Below are positions 1-8,470 of a DNA stretch of 64,000 bases, in pieces; the first letter of the stretch is position 1; each line of letters opens with the position of its first letter. The stretch is from contig NZ_JALXBJ010000012.1 of NCBI RefSeq assembly GCF_026991495.1, positions 1-64,000 of the forward strand, read 5' to 3'. The position numbers and the translations under genes were made by a program. The stretch is from Thermococcus sp. (GTDB taxonomy: Archaea; Methanobacteriota_B; Thermococci; Thermococcales; Thermococcaceae). The notes beneath the pieces are model-generated. The model had not been told where the DNA came from, did not search any database, and saw nothing but the letters and a program-made list of their open reading frames with translations.

Positions 1-105
1 AAACCGGTAACAGAAGTAGGTGGATGAGTGCCCGTAAACCGAACCGCCCTTGGCGAGGGGTTAAACCGTTGGAACCCTCGCCTTTCAAGGCGGGGAGGAG
101 GTCAG
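1..105 (+). mobile_element. Right end of an IS200/IS605-like (TnpB-type) element, rest outside window
   Basis: The stretch ends in a strong hairpin (CTCGCCTT / AAGGCGGG, 9-bp stem including one G-T pair and a flanking C-G, at 76-95) followed by GAGGAGGTCAG. This kind of subterminal hairpin plus short tail resembles the right ends of archaeal IS200/IS605-family elements that carry tnpB, and the same segment would form the 3' part of the omega-RNA scaffold. A short open frame ending at TGA 25-27 (..KPVTEVGG) could be a transposase C-terminus, but that is not established. The junction with the target is placed near 102-108 because a truncated lipoprotein frame loses sense there. Inference by resemblance only; no tnpB is visible in the window. 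Confidence 0.5.
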
Positions 106-324
106 CCCTATTATTATCGTGCTTGAGACCGCGCTGGACGTCGTTGTGGACGACGTTGAGCTGCTCGAACTGGAGGAGGCTGAGCTCGATGACGAGCTTG
201 AGCTCGGGCTTGAACTCGCTGATGGGCTTGAGCTCGTGGTGCCCCCTCCTCCGAGGCATCCGCTGGCCACTACCGAAAAAAGAACTAAAAACACTATCAA
301 AACCGCAGCGTTGCTCCTCTTCAC
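85..324 (-). pseudogene. Lipoprotein N-terminus, 3' end cut off by the element
   Basis: The reading frame encodes a basic start, a hydrophobic signal segment and a lipobox (VASGC), followed by a Gly patch and a Ser/Thr-rich linker of about 45 residues, then STIIIG and a stop inside the hairpin of the neighbouring element. A GTG start at 324 is preferred because GGTGA lies 5-6 nt upstream; the track's ATG at 369 has no such site. Signal, lipobox, Ser/Thr linker and a following I-I-I-G strand are typical of Thermococcales solute-binding lipoproteins such as oligopeptide-binding proteins of ABC importers, so that is the likely ancestral identity. The mature domain is missing, so the product should be non-functional. 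Confidence 0.65.
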
Positions 325-481
325 GGGTTTCACCCGAAGTCTCTTTATGCATATCAGGGTTTTAAACATTTTGTTATTAGCCTTGTATAATCGTCAACGA
401 TTTTTATTTTACTCCCATGTAAATCTTTCCGAAGTGTTAGCCTGGCAAAGGTTAATAAAGTCCGCCTTCCAGTCCCCCCTC

Positions 482-1183
482 ATGAACTGGGAGCAGTGGA
501 GGCCGTTCTACCTCAGGATAGTCCGCGAAATGGGTTACTCGGTCGAGAAGGACAGGGAAGCTTCCCACCTCCTTCGCGCTCTCCTCCTTGAAAGCGATGA
601 GTACATCCTCAGGGAGGAGCTCTCGGCGGTCATCGGGAAAAAAGCCTACGTCTTCGGCGCAGGCCCGAGCCTTGAGGTGGCTTTGAAGGAGTTCGACTTC
701 TTGGATGGGACGCTTATAGCGGCGGATGGAGCGACCTCGGCCCTTCTTGAGAAGGGCATAGCTCCCGACGTAATCGTGACAGACCTCGACGGCAGGGTTC
801 CCGACCTCAAGATAGCGAACGAGGGAGGGGCTTTCATGGTAATCCATGCCCACGGGGACAACGTTAACAAGCTCAAGGCCTACGTCCAGCTCTTCTCAAG
901 GATCCTCGGGACGTGCCAGACGGAACCGCTCGACATCGTCTACAACTTCGGCGGTTTCACCGACGGCGACAGGGCGGCTTTCCTTGCGGAGGCCTTGGGG
1001 GCGAGGGAGATAACCCTTGTCGGCTTCGATTTTGGAGAGACCGTTGGGAAGTGGAGCAAGCCCTTCCTGAAGGATCACTCGCCGGCCTGGGAGAGCAAGA
1101 GGAAGAAGTTCGCCTTTGCACGGGAGCTCCTCGAATGGCTGGAGAAAAACGGGAGGGCGAGGCTGGTATACGCCAGCCCCTGA
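482..1183 (+). CDS. mptE: 6-hydroxymethyl-7,8-dihydropterin pyrophosphokinase, MptE type
   Basis: The 233-residue product matches the archaeal COG1634/DUF115 family that transfers pyrophosphate from ATP to 6-hydroxymethyl-7,8-dihydropterin in folate/methanopterin-type cofactor synthesis. Visible family motifs are AYVFGAGPSL, LIAADGATSAL, IVTDLDG, HAHGDN and YNFGGFTDGDRA, the last giving the Asp-rich binding site. The track's longer ORF starts at 119, but the conserved protein begins at MNWEQW (ATG 482). A TATA-like GTTAATAAAG lies about 27 nt before this ATG and no Shine-Dalgarno is seen, which suggests a leaderless mRNA. The gene stands alone, 16 bp from the converging surface-protein gene. 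A PTPS enzyme for the preceding step is encoded at 19.4 kb. Confidence 0.88.
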   Translation: MNWEQWRPFYLRIVREMGYSVEKDREASHLLRALLLESDEYILREELSAVIGKKAYVFGAGPSLEVALKEFDFLDGTLIAADGATSALLEKGIAPDVIVTDLDGRVPDLKIANEGGAFMVIHAHGDNVNKLKAYVQLFSRILGTCQTEPLDIVYNFGGFTDGDRAAFLAEALGAREITLVGFDFGETVGKWSKPFLKDHSPAWESKRKKFAFARELLEWLEKNGRARLVYASP

Positions 1184-1199
1184 TGATTGACCCCCTCCT

Positions 1200-2603
1200 T
1201 CACCTCTTCCTGTACAGCAAAGCCGGCAGGACTATCAGGGCAACGGCAAAGGCCGGGCCGCAGATGCCCTTCTTTCCCCCGCTCGGAAGCTCGTACTTGA
1301 ACTCGACCCTGTCCGGGATCTTCCCCATTAGGGCCTGGTAGTCTTTTAAGGGCGTCCCGTAGCGGAGGAAGACGCTGCTCCTGATGACAACCTCCCGGTC
1401 GCTGACCTTCTCCACGGTCATGGAGACGCTGTTCCCGTTGAGGGTGACGTGCACGTCCTCTGGAAGCTCGGTGAACTTCGCCCCCTCCGGAAGGGTGAAC
1501 CTCGTGACCTTGGTCTCGTTGAGGTTGGCGTCGAGCCTGTTGAGGAACTGCATCGTTCCGAGCTCAAGCTTTGGGTCGTAGGCGTAGACGTAGCTCCCGT
1601 TGACTTCCTTAGTGAAGTTCTGGAGGATGAAGTGGTACCTGACGACCAGCGGGCCGGTGGAGTTGAGGTTCAGTATCCTGACCTTCCCAGCTTTCACGGT
1701 TACGCCCTGTTCCTGGAACTGCTGGGCGTACTTCTGATAGAGGCTGTTTTCAGCCTTCTCTACACCCTGGTAGGTTATCTGGAACTTCAGGTAGCTTATG
1801 TACGATTCGGGCTCCTTGTACTCCTCAACGCTGTCGAAGACTGTCTGGTTCTTCTCCACCGTTATGTTGTTGAATATCGCCATCTTCCACGTCGTCGAGT
1901 TCTCGGAGCCGCTTCTCCCGGCGTACTGGATTACAAAGGTTCTCGGCTTCCCGTATATAGCCTGGATGTCCGCGTAGGTGACGCCCTTCGCGAAGTATAT
2001 CGTCGACCTTATCGTCACCGTGTTCCCCTCTCTGGTAACGTTTATGCTGACGTAGCTCCCGTGCGATTTTGCCGTGTAGTTTCCGGGGAGAACCTTTAAG
2101 GTGGCACCCAGGGGCAGGTGAACGATGAACGTGTTTTCGAGCATGACGCTCCCGTTGAGCTTGGTTGGGTCTATCTGGGCCAGATCGGCCACCCGCAGGA
2201 CGTCGAGGGTCACCTCCCAGACGCCGTCGTAGGAGTAGTACTTGGCGAAGTTCGGGACGTAGCCCCTAACCACGGTCTCCAATGGGCCGGTGGAGTTGTA
2301 GCCTATTATCTCAGCCGTCGCGTTCTTGAGGGTCAGGCCCTCTCCAGCGAGCTTCTGCGTCGCCTGGCTGATGAACAGCTTCTCGGCCTTTTCAAGCCCC
2401 GCCTGCACGATGCTCTCCTTCGTTTTGTTCAGGAGATCTGTCGGGCCGTAGAGGGTTGTGTTGAGGGTTACGTTGGCCCCCCCATCCCATTGAATCCAGT
2501 ACTCGTTTCTCTGGCCCTCCTGAAAGCCACCGGCGGCGGAGAGGCCGGCGGTCAAAGTCCCCGCCACTAAGAGAAGAGCGAGCAACAGGCCGTATTTCCT
2601 CAT
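1200..2603 (-). CDS. Surface protein with CGP-CTERM anchor and two internal repeats
   Basis: The 467-residue protein has an N-terminal signal peptide (about residues 1-25, ending near SAAGG), many N-x-S/T sequons and a C-terminal CGP motif followed by a hydrophobic segment and YRKR. That tail is the CGP-CTERM sorting signal known from Thermococcaceae, so the protein should be exported and cell-surface anchored. Two halves of about 190 residues resemble each other: GLEKAEKL..NSTGPL and GVEKAENS..NSTGPL, each followed by a predicted beta-rich stretch ending in IRSTIYFAKG or IRSSVFLRYG. This suggests an internal duplication. No enzymatic motif is seen. It converges on mptE. Confidence 0.8.
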   Translation of the reverse strand: MRKYGLLLALLLVAGTLTAGLSAAGGFQEGQRNEYWIQWDGGANVTLNTTLYGPTDLLNKTKESIVQAGLEKAEKLFISQATQKLAGEGLTLKNATAEIIGYNSTGPLETVVRGYVPNFAKYYSYDGVWEVTLDVLRVADLAQIDPTKLNGSVMLENTFIVHLPLGATLKVLPGNYTAKSHGSYVSINVTREGNTVTIRSTIYFAKGVTYADIQAIYGKPRTFVIQYAGRSGSENSTTWKMAIFNNITVEKNQTVFDSVEEYKEPESYISYLKFQITYQGVEKAENSLYQKYAQQFQEQGVTVKAGKVRILNLNSTGPLVVRYHFILQNFTKEVNGSYVYAYDPKLELGTMQFLNRLDANLNETKVTRFTLPEGAKFTELPEDVHVTLNGNSVSMTVEKVSDREVVIRSSVFLRYGTPLKDYQALMGKIPDRVEFKYELPSGGKKGICGPAFAVALIVLPALLYRKR

Positions 2604-2708
2604 AACTTTACCTCCAATCGTCCTGCCTTAGACTGGGGTTAGAGTATATTAAACTTTGCCATGGAGAGGTTTATAAGCGGGAGGTGGTAGGGGGGTTAGG
2701 TGACCCGA

Positions 2709-3761
2709 ATGAAGACCGAGCGCGCTAAGGACATACTCCTTCAGCTTTTGAAAATCCCCTCACCCTCCGGCAGGGAAGACAGGATAATGCTCCACATCAT
2801 GGAGTTCCTCCACAGACTCCACTACGACGTCCACATCGAGAGCGACGGGGAGGTAATAGACCTCGTCGTTAACCCCGACGCGGAGCTCTTCTACGAGGTT
2901 CACGTTGACACGATTCCGGTAAGGGCCGAGCCGTTCGTCAGGGGCAACATACTCTACGGAACCGGGGCGAGCGACATAAAGGGCGGCGCGGCCGCGATAC
3001 TCCTCATGATGGAGAGCCTGAGGAGGGAGAACAAAGACCTGAACGTCGGAGTGGTCTTCGTCAGCGACGAGGAGTTAGGGGGAAGGGGAAGCGCCCTCTT
3101 CATGGAGCGCTACCGGCCGAAGATGGCCGTCGTTCTTGAGCCGACCGATTTGGAGGTTCACATAGCCCACGCCGGCAACATTGAAGCTTATTTCGAGGTG
3201 GATGGGAAGGAGGCCCATGGAGCGTGCCCCGAGAGCGGGGTCAACGCCATAGACGAGACCTACAAGATGCTGGAGGAGCTCAAGGCCCTCGAACCCTTCA
3301 AGCAGAAGGGGAAGTACTTTGACCCGCACATAGGCATTCAGGAGCTCCTCTGCGAGAACCCGGTCTATCTGATTCCAGCGCTCTGCAGGGGCCGCTTGGA
3401 GGCGAGGCTTCTCCCGAACCAGGAAGTTGAGGACATACTCGACCTTCTCGACCCGATACTCGACGAGTACACACTCAAATACGAGTACACCGAGATATGG
3501 GACGGCTACGAGCTTGAGCCGGACGAGGAGATAGTCCAGCTCGCCAAGAAGGCTATGGAGAGAACTGAAATAGACGAGTTCGGTGGAATGAGGAGCTGGA
3601 CGGACGCGATAAACTTCATGTACAACGGGACGAAAACCATAGTCTTCGGCCCCGGGAACCTCGACATCTCCCACACCAAGAACGAGCACATCGATGTGAG
3701 GGACGTAGTTACTGCCAGCGAGTTCCTCAAGGTTCTCAACGAGATCTACAGCGGCGGGTGA
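2709..3761 (+). CDS. M20-family zinc peptidase/deacylase (ArgE/DapE/LysK-like)
   Basis: A 350-residue M20 metallopeptidase. The family catalytic residues are recognisable: HVDTIP (first zinc ligand and following Asp), GTGASDIKGG (bridging Asp), DEELGGRGS (general-base Glu-Glu), VVLEPTDL (zinc Glu) and a late His near DISHTKNEH. LysK-like enzymes cleave LysW-linked lysine or ornithine, and others deacylate amino acids or cut dipeptides; the sequence alone does not settle the substrate, and no lysine/arginine genes adjoin. ATG 2709 is preferred over the track's GTG 2700, because GGTGA at 2698-2702 then serves as ribosome binding site with 5-6 nt spacing. A TATA-like TTTATAAG lies upstream near 2670. 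Confidence 0.85.
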   Translation: MKTERAKDILLQLLKIPSPSGREDRIMLHIMEFLHRLHYDVHIESDGEVIDLVVNPDAELFYEVHVDTIPVRAEPFVRGNILYGTGASDIKGGAAAILLMMESLRRENKDLNVGVVFVSDEELGGRGSALFMERYRPKMAVVLEPTDLEVHIAHAGNIEAYFEVDGKEAHGACPESGVNAIDETYKMLEELKALEPFKQKGKYFDPHIGIQELLCENPVYLIPALCRGRLEARLLPNQEVEDILDLLDPILDEYTLKYEYTEIWDGYELEPDEEIVQLAKKAMERTEIDEFGGMRSWTDAINFMYNGTKTIVFGPGNLDISHTKNEHIDVRDVVTASEFLKVLNEIYSGG

Positions 3762-3783
3762 GGTAAGGCCTATTAGCTAATAT

Positions 3784-3806
3784 CCCCCACCAGTAACTGG
3801 TGGGGG
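3784..3806. promoter_or_regulatory. Perfect palindrome immediately before the ATPase start
   Basis: Arms CCCCCACCAGT and ACTGGTGGGGG are perfect 11-bp inverted repeats with a single A between them. The palindrome ends 2 nt before the ATG at 3809 and covers the place of the ribosome binding site. It could be an operator or an mRNA hairpin limiting translation. The core CCAGTAACTGG recurs as its reverse complement just behind the same gene (4880-4890), which may instead point to element ends. Confidence 0.6.
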
Positions 3807-3808
3807 GT

Positions 3809-4874
3809 ATGCTCTTCAATCCAAAGCCCAAGAGGAAGAGGGAAGAGCTCTACGACCGGGAGGACGAGCTCTCAACCGTTGAGCGTTCCATCAAAAAAGG
3901 TGTTCCCCTCGTTGTCCTCCTCGGGATAAGGCGCCTCGGGAAGAGTTCACTTCTGAACGTGACCCTGAACGAGAGCCCGGTAAAAAGTGTCAAGATCGAT
4001 GCCAGGAGGGTTTATTCACAGCTCGGGAGCGTTCCCCAGAGCGCACTCGCGGAAGTTATCCTCAAAGGCTACCTCAAGGCCTTCCCCTGTGAGAGGATTA
4101 GGGAGGCAATAAAGGGAATCAGAGGCGTCCGTATTGCCGGAGCAGGCCTTGAACTGAGCGTGGCTAAAGGGGGTGAACCTTTCCGAAGTTCTTGAGCGGA
4201 TAAACTCCCTCGGTGGGAGGTTTGTTATAGCCATAGATGAGGCACAGTACCTGAGGTTCTCCAGCGCCAGGTACGCTGAGCTTATAGCGTGGGCAACCGA
4301 TGAACTTGAAAACGTCAGCTTTATCCTCACCGGTTCTGAAGTTGGCCTTCTTGAGGACTTCCTGCGCATCCACGATCCGGAGTCGGCCCTCTTCGGGAGG
4401 GCACACGTGGAGATAAAGCTGAAGCGTTTTGAGAGACGCCAGAGCCTCGATTTCCTCAGGAAGGGCTTTGATGAGATAGGCCTCGAAGTTAGGGCTGAAG
4501 AACTCGAAGAGGCCGTTGACGAACTCGATGGGATAGTCGGCTGGCTCACCCTCTACGGCTACAACCGCTACCTCGGCCTCTCCCACAGGGAAGCCCTCAA
4601 AAAGCTCAAGGAAGATGCCAAGAGGCTCGTAGTCAGCGAGTTCTCAAAGCTGAAAGAACTTTCGCCCCGCTACGAACTGGCCATGAAGGCTGTAGCAAAC
4701 GGCAGGCACCGCTGGCGGGAAATCAAGGAGGCTGTTGAACTCCTCGAGGGCAAGAAAATAGACGACAAGAACTTCTCCAACGTCCTCAACAACCTCGTCC
4801 GCTACGGCTACCTCGAAAAGACCGTGGAGGGATACTTCATTCCAGACCCATTAGTGGAGCTCGCGTTTAAGTGA
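3809..4874 (+). pseudogene. Archaeal PF01637-type ATPase with a +1 frameshift
   Basis: Two overlapping frames make one archaeal ATPase. The first (3809-4195) has the P-loop GIRRLGKSS, the second (from about 4173) the Walker B FVIAIDEAQ and sensor-like ILTGSEVG, ending in a winged-helix-like region. Removing one G from the G5 run near 4169-4173 (AAAGGGGGTGAAC) joins AKG directly to VNLSEVLERI, so a single-base insertion explains the split. It may be a true inactivating mutation, a slippage site or a sequencing error. If the second frame were translated alone from GTG 4173 it would lack the P-loop. These ATPases form large paralogous families in Thermococcales, with roles not well defined. Confidence 0.8.
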
Positions 4875-4876
4875 GG

Positions 4877-4900
4877 GCACCAGTTACTGGGGGTGCTTTT
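4877..4900 (+). terminator. Hairpin plus T-tract behind the ATPase
   Basis: GCACC pairs with GGTGC across a short loop and is followed by TTTT, directly after the TGA of the ATPase frame and in the 24-bp gap to the converging kinase gene. The loop contains CCAGTTACTGG, the reverse complement of the core of the palindrome in front of the same gene. Confidence 0.45.
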
Positions 4901-7900
4901 AAACCTCCCTCCAGCCGAGCTTAACCTTGTGGACTATTACGTCAGCTTTCTCCACGAGCTCCGGCGGAATGTCGAGGCCCTCCTCAAGGCGTGCCTTTAT
5001 CTGGTCCTTCAACGCTTTGATTTCCTCGATCACCTCCCCACTCGCGTAGTGAGCGAGGTCGCCGGCGTACTTGTAGGCCCCCGCTAAGTCGCCTATCTTG
5101 AGGTTCACGAGCAGCAGCTCCCCAGTGTAGTAGGCGCTCCTCGACAGATCCCTATCCCCGACAGATTTCTTCAGGCTCCTCCTGTACTCCATTCCTAAGA
5201 ACAGTGCGAGCTCACCCTGAAGCTCGGCTGTGCTCTCGTAGCGCTCCTCCCTCCTCTTGGCGAGGCAACGCATTATAATGTCGTCAAGGGGCTCAGCATC
5301 GGGGTTGAGCTCGCTCGGCCTTTCGGGGGTTTCATAGACTATCGAGGAGCTGACCTCCACAAAGTCCTCGCCCTCGAAGGGAAGCTTCCCCGTCACAAGC
5401 TGGTAGAAGATAACCCCCAACTGCCAGATGTCGGTTCTCTCGTCCGTTGAGCCGAACTTCGATTTGCTTATCTGCTCGGGGGCGGCGTAGTAGGGAGTGA
5501 AGCTCGCGAACGTGCTCGAGCGGCTCTCCTTCAGGACTTTGCTGAGCCCCCAGTCGCTTATCTTCGGGATCCCGCTCTTGAGGAGGATGTTGCTCGGTTT
5601 GAGGTCGCGGTGGATTACCCTCTTCGAGTGTGCGTACTTTAATCCTTCAGCGATGTCAAAGACGATTCTCGCGGCCTCCATTGGCGGGAGATAGCCCCTC
5701 CTCCTCAGGAGGTTTTCAAGCGAGTCCTCGCAGTACTCCATCTCGAAGAACGGAACTGGAAGAATGTTGTAGTCGTAGACCCTCACAATGTTCGGGTGCT
5801 TGAGCTTCGTCCAGTTCTCTATCTCGCGCAGGAAGGACTTTCCAGTTGCCGGGTCGAGACTTATCGGAATTTTTATCGCTACAACTTTTCCGTCCCGCTT
5901 TCTCTTGGCCTTGAAGACCCTCGCAAAGCCGCCTTTGCCTATGAAGTCGACGTCGGTGTAGAGCTCAGCCAGCTCCAGCGGGAATGTCTTGGGCGTCGTC
6001 GGGGATGGTGTGAACTGGGCTGGGGTGTAGGCAGGAGCGGCCGGAGTGGATGGCTGGACAGGGGGTGCAATAGCTTTTTCCTCAACTTCAACGGGGATAA
6101 CCTTCTCGGCCTCGATTTCGAGGCCGTTTACGATGGCTTTAATCTTGATTCTGAAGTCGAATTTTCCGGCGTACTTGGGCTTTACGGTAATGCTCTTGGA
6201 GACCTTTTGACCCCTCTTGAGCTCGGGGAACTCAAGGTTTTCCTCCTCAAGCTCGAAGAAGTCGTTCCCGGAGAGGTCAAGGGTTGCCTTGAGGGAGTCG
6301 GCGAGGTTGTTGGTAAGGGTAAGCTTGACAGTCGATTCCAAGTCCTCAATAAATCTGGGGACTGAGGTGGAAAGCTCCCCTGGGATAACATTGACCAAAA
6401 CTTTCTTGGCTTCTTCCTTTGCCTCTTTTGAACCCTCCTTAATAGCCTGATTCAAGAACCTTAACTTCTCTTTGTAATCCCTTGTTTTGCTTGCAAGGGT
6501 TAAGTAAAGCTCTCCAAGCTCTCCAGATGAGACAAGCCTTGCATCTACTTTTGTCTTGTAATCAATCGCTGGCAATTCAAATACAACATCAAACCATCCC
6601 CACCCTAAATCGCTTTTTTTCTGCGCTCGAATGACCTTCACAATACTTTCACCGGCTTTAAGCTTCAATGGTATCTCATTCGCTGGGGAGGAAAAGTGCC
6701 TATCATTTTCGGGCTTCACTTTGATATCCACGTCGGGGATGCCGCGGTTTGATGCAACTATAAAGACGTCAGCTTCATTCTTTTTTTCATCCCCCTTTGA
6801 AATAAGGACGCTAAAATCAATTATGAAATCAATCAGGGTTGTATCAAACTCTTCCCCAAGCTTTTTCCTTGCTCTGGTTAGGTAATCCCAGACTTTTTGG
6901 TACTCTCTCCTTCCAATGGCCCTCCAGAAGTTTGTGAGTTCCTCAACTTCAGAATCATACTGAACCCTGATCTTGGTGCTCCCTTCCACTATGGAAGTTT
7001 TCACAGGGACGCCTTCTATTGGCTCAAAGACCTTCTTCTTTACCTTGACTTTCTTGGGGACTCTAATCGTCTTCGGGACTTTCACAGTCTTTTTGACTTT
7101 CTTCTTCCTGAGTAAGCCAACCGTTTCCCAGACTTCTTTCTCTTCGTAGATTGTCTCCTCCTTAAAAGTCTCTTCTTCAACCTCGATCTCTTTCTCTATT
7201 CCGGATGCTGTCACCGTAACGTCCGAGTCAGCAACTTTTGCATTGCTCTCCATTACTATTGCGTTTGAATCACGGGAGAACCCCTCCAAATCTCCATCCG
7301 GCGGGAGACGGAGAACCCAGATATCCCACCATTTTGACCCAAAACTTGCTGTATTGCCCGCTATTATAATATTGCCTCCCTCATCCAAGAGGACAGATGC
7401 AGCCTCATCATTACGGCTTCCTCCATAGGTTTTCTGCCATTTAACGTTCCCGTTCTCGTCAAGCCTGAGAACCCAAGCGTCCCTGTCACCAGCGCCGAAG
7501 CTGTAAGTCCCTCCAGCTACGATAATATCACCATTATCAGCGATAGCAATTGCATTGGCCCACTCATTATCGCTTCCTCCGTAGGTTTTCTGCCACTTCA
7601 CGTTCCCATCAGCGTCAAGCCTGAGAACCCAAACGTCTCCCAAACCAGGGCCGAAGCTCCGAGTGGAGCCGGCCACGATAACGTCACCATTAGGAGCGAT
7701 TGCAACCGCGTTAGCCTCATCCAAGTAGCTTCCTCCGTAAGTCTTCTGCCACTTCACGTTACCCTCTTTATCCAGCCTAAGAACCCAAGCATCCCTACCA
7801 CCAGCGCCGAAGCTCCGAGTGTAACCGGCCACGATAACATCACCGTTGGGAGCAATCTTCACGTCGTTGAAGCCGTCGTCTTTTTCACCGCCGTAGGTCT

Positions 7901-8366
7901 TGAACCACTTAACTTTCCCGTCCCCGTCTAAGCGGGCGACGAAGGCGTCCTTTTTGTCTTTCTTCTCCACGTAGCCCGCGACGATTACATCGCCGTTCCT
8001 ACCCATGACAACTGCCTTAGCTTCTCCAAGCCCGTAGGTTTTAGCCCATTTTACATTTCCCTCCTCATCAAGCCTCAGAACCCCAACGGTGTAGTTATCA
8101 TTGGAATCCCTAATGGAACCAGATACAATTATATCCCCCTTTGGGGCCACTGCAAGGGAGTAAAAATTGCTCCCCCTGTATGACTTTTGCCATTTGACTT
8201 CTCCTTTTGTGGTAAGGCGTGTTATACAGCCCCCAATGACATCTCCACCAGCTATTAATACGTCCCCTTTATACATTGTGGCATCATGGACAGCCACCCA
8301 GTTGTATGTCTTCACCCAGTACGACACGATGACCACCACCGGTGATTGTCCTTCAATCTTGGGCAT
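4899..8366 (-). CDS. Beta-propeller / eukaryotic-type Ser/Thr protein kinase fusion
   Basis: A 1155-residue multidomain protein. Residues about 10-360 hold seven units of about 50 residues ending in VKWQKTYGG and containing GDVIVAG and WVLRLD, which fits a seven-bladed propeller of the SBBP/PQQ-like kind. Residues about 385-470 are Lys/Glu/Val-rich with repeated VPK-type motifs. A beta-sandwich-like middle and a Pro/Thr-rich linker (about 795-825) follow. The kinase domain lies at about 830-1080: GKGGFARV glycine loop, VAIKI lysine, HRDLKPSN catalytic loop, DWG in place of DFG, APEQ, DIWQLGV. A helical tail ends the protein. No signal peptide or membrane helix is seen, so it should act in the cytoplasm. 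ATG 8366 may be leaderless (TATA-like TTCTAAATAC close upstream); a GTG near codon 14 (VSYWVKTY) is an alternative start. Confidence 0.88.
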   Translation of the reverse strand: MPKIEGQSPVVVIVSYWVKTYNWVAVHDATMYKGDVLIAGGDVIGGCITRLTTKGEVKWQKSYRGSNFYSLAVAPKGDIIVSGSIRDSNDNYTVGVLRLDEEGNVKWAKTYGLGEAKAVVMGRNGDVIVAGYVEKKDKKDAFVARLDGDGKVKWFKTYGGEKDDGFNDVKIAPNGDVIVAGYTRSFGAGGRDAWVLRLDKEGNVKWQKTYGGSYLDEANAVAIAPNGDVIVAGSTRSFGPGLGDVWVLRLDADGNVKWQKTYGGSDNEWANAIAIADNGDIIVAGGTYSFGAGDRDAWVLRLDENGNVKWQKTYGGSRNDEAASVLLDEGGNIIIAGNTASFGSKWWDIWVLRLPPDGDLEGFSRDSNAIVMESNAKVADSDVTVTASGIEKEIEVEEETFKEETIYEEKEVWETVGLLRKKKVKKTVKVPKTIRVPKKVKVKKKVFEPIEGVPVKTSIVEGSTKIRVQYDSEVEELTNFWRAIGRREYQKVWDYLTRARKKLGEEFDTTLIDFIIDFSVLISKGDEKKNEADVFIVASNRGIPDVDIKVKPENDRHFSSPANEIPLKLKAGESIVKVIRAQKKSDLGWGWFDVVFELPAIDYKTKVDARLVSSGELGELYLTLASKTRDYKEKLRFLNQAIKEGSKEAKEEAKKVLVNVIPGELSTSVPRFIEDLESTVKLTLTNNLADSLKATLDLSGNDFFELEEENLEFPELKRGQKVSKSITVKPKYAGKFDFRIKIKAIVNGLEIEAEKVIPVEVEEKAIAPPVQPSTPAAPAYTPAQFTPSPTTPKTFPLELAELYTDVDFIGKGGFARVFKAKRKRDGKVVAIKIPISLDPATGKSFLREIENWTKLKHPNIVRVYDYNILPVPFFEMEYCEDSLENLLRRRGYLPPMEAARIVFDIAEGLKYAHSKRVIHRDLKPSNILLKSGIPKISDWGLSKVLKESRSSTFASFTPYYAAPEQISKSKFGSTDERTDIWQLGVIFYQLVTGKLPFEGEDFVEVSSSIVYETPERPSELNPDAEPLDDIIMRCLAKRREERYESTAELQGELALFLGMEYRRSLKKSVGDRDLSRSAYYTGELLLVNLKIGDLAGAYKYAGDLAHYASGEVIEEIKALKDQIKARLEEGLDIPPELVEKADVIVHKVKLGWREV
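7270..8330 (-). repeat. Tandem propeller-blade coding repeats (~150 bp units)
   Basis: Units of about 150 bp repeat inside the kinase gene. The middle four (about 7390-7930) are close to identical in long stretches, for example the complement of ACGTTCCC followed by TCAAGCCTGAGAACCC. Outer units are more divergent. This points to recent unit duplication or homogenisation and makes the locus liable to changes in blade number. Confidence 0.75.
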
Positions 8367-8470
8367 CGAGGTATTTAGAAATTTCGGTTAGGCGCAAGGC
8401 TCCCATTCTGTTGCTTCCTTTAATCGAAACGCATTTATATATAATCGTGCTTAGATATAATGGTGGTTAG

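Noticed and set aside
119-481. N-terminal extension of the 354-residue mptE ORF
   Set aside because: It is antisense to the lipoprotein's Ser/Thr linker, has low-complexity Glu/Leu content, and the conserved family start is at 482.
1449-2099. 216-residue plus-strand ORF
   Set aside because: Antisense to the CGP-CTERM surface protein gene, with shadow-like Val/Leu/Arg composition.
7270-8330. Possible CRISPR array because of regular repeats
   Set aside because: The repeats are about 150 bp, in frame, without unique spacers, and encode propeller blades.
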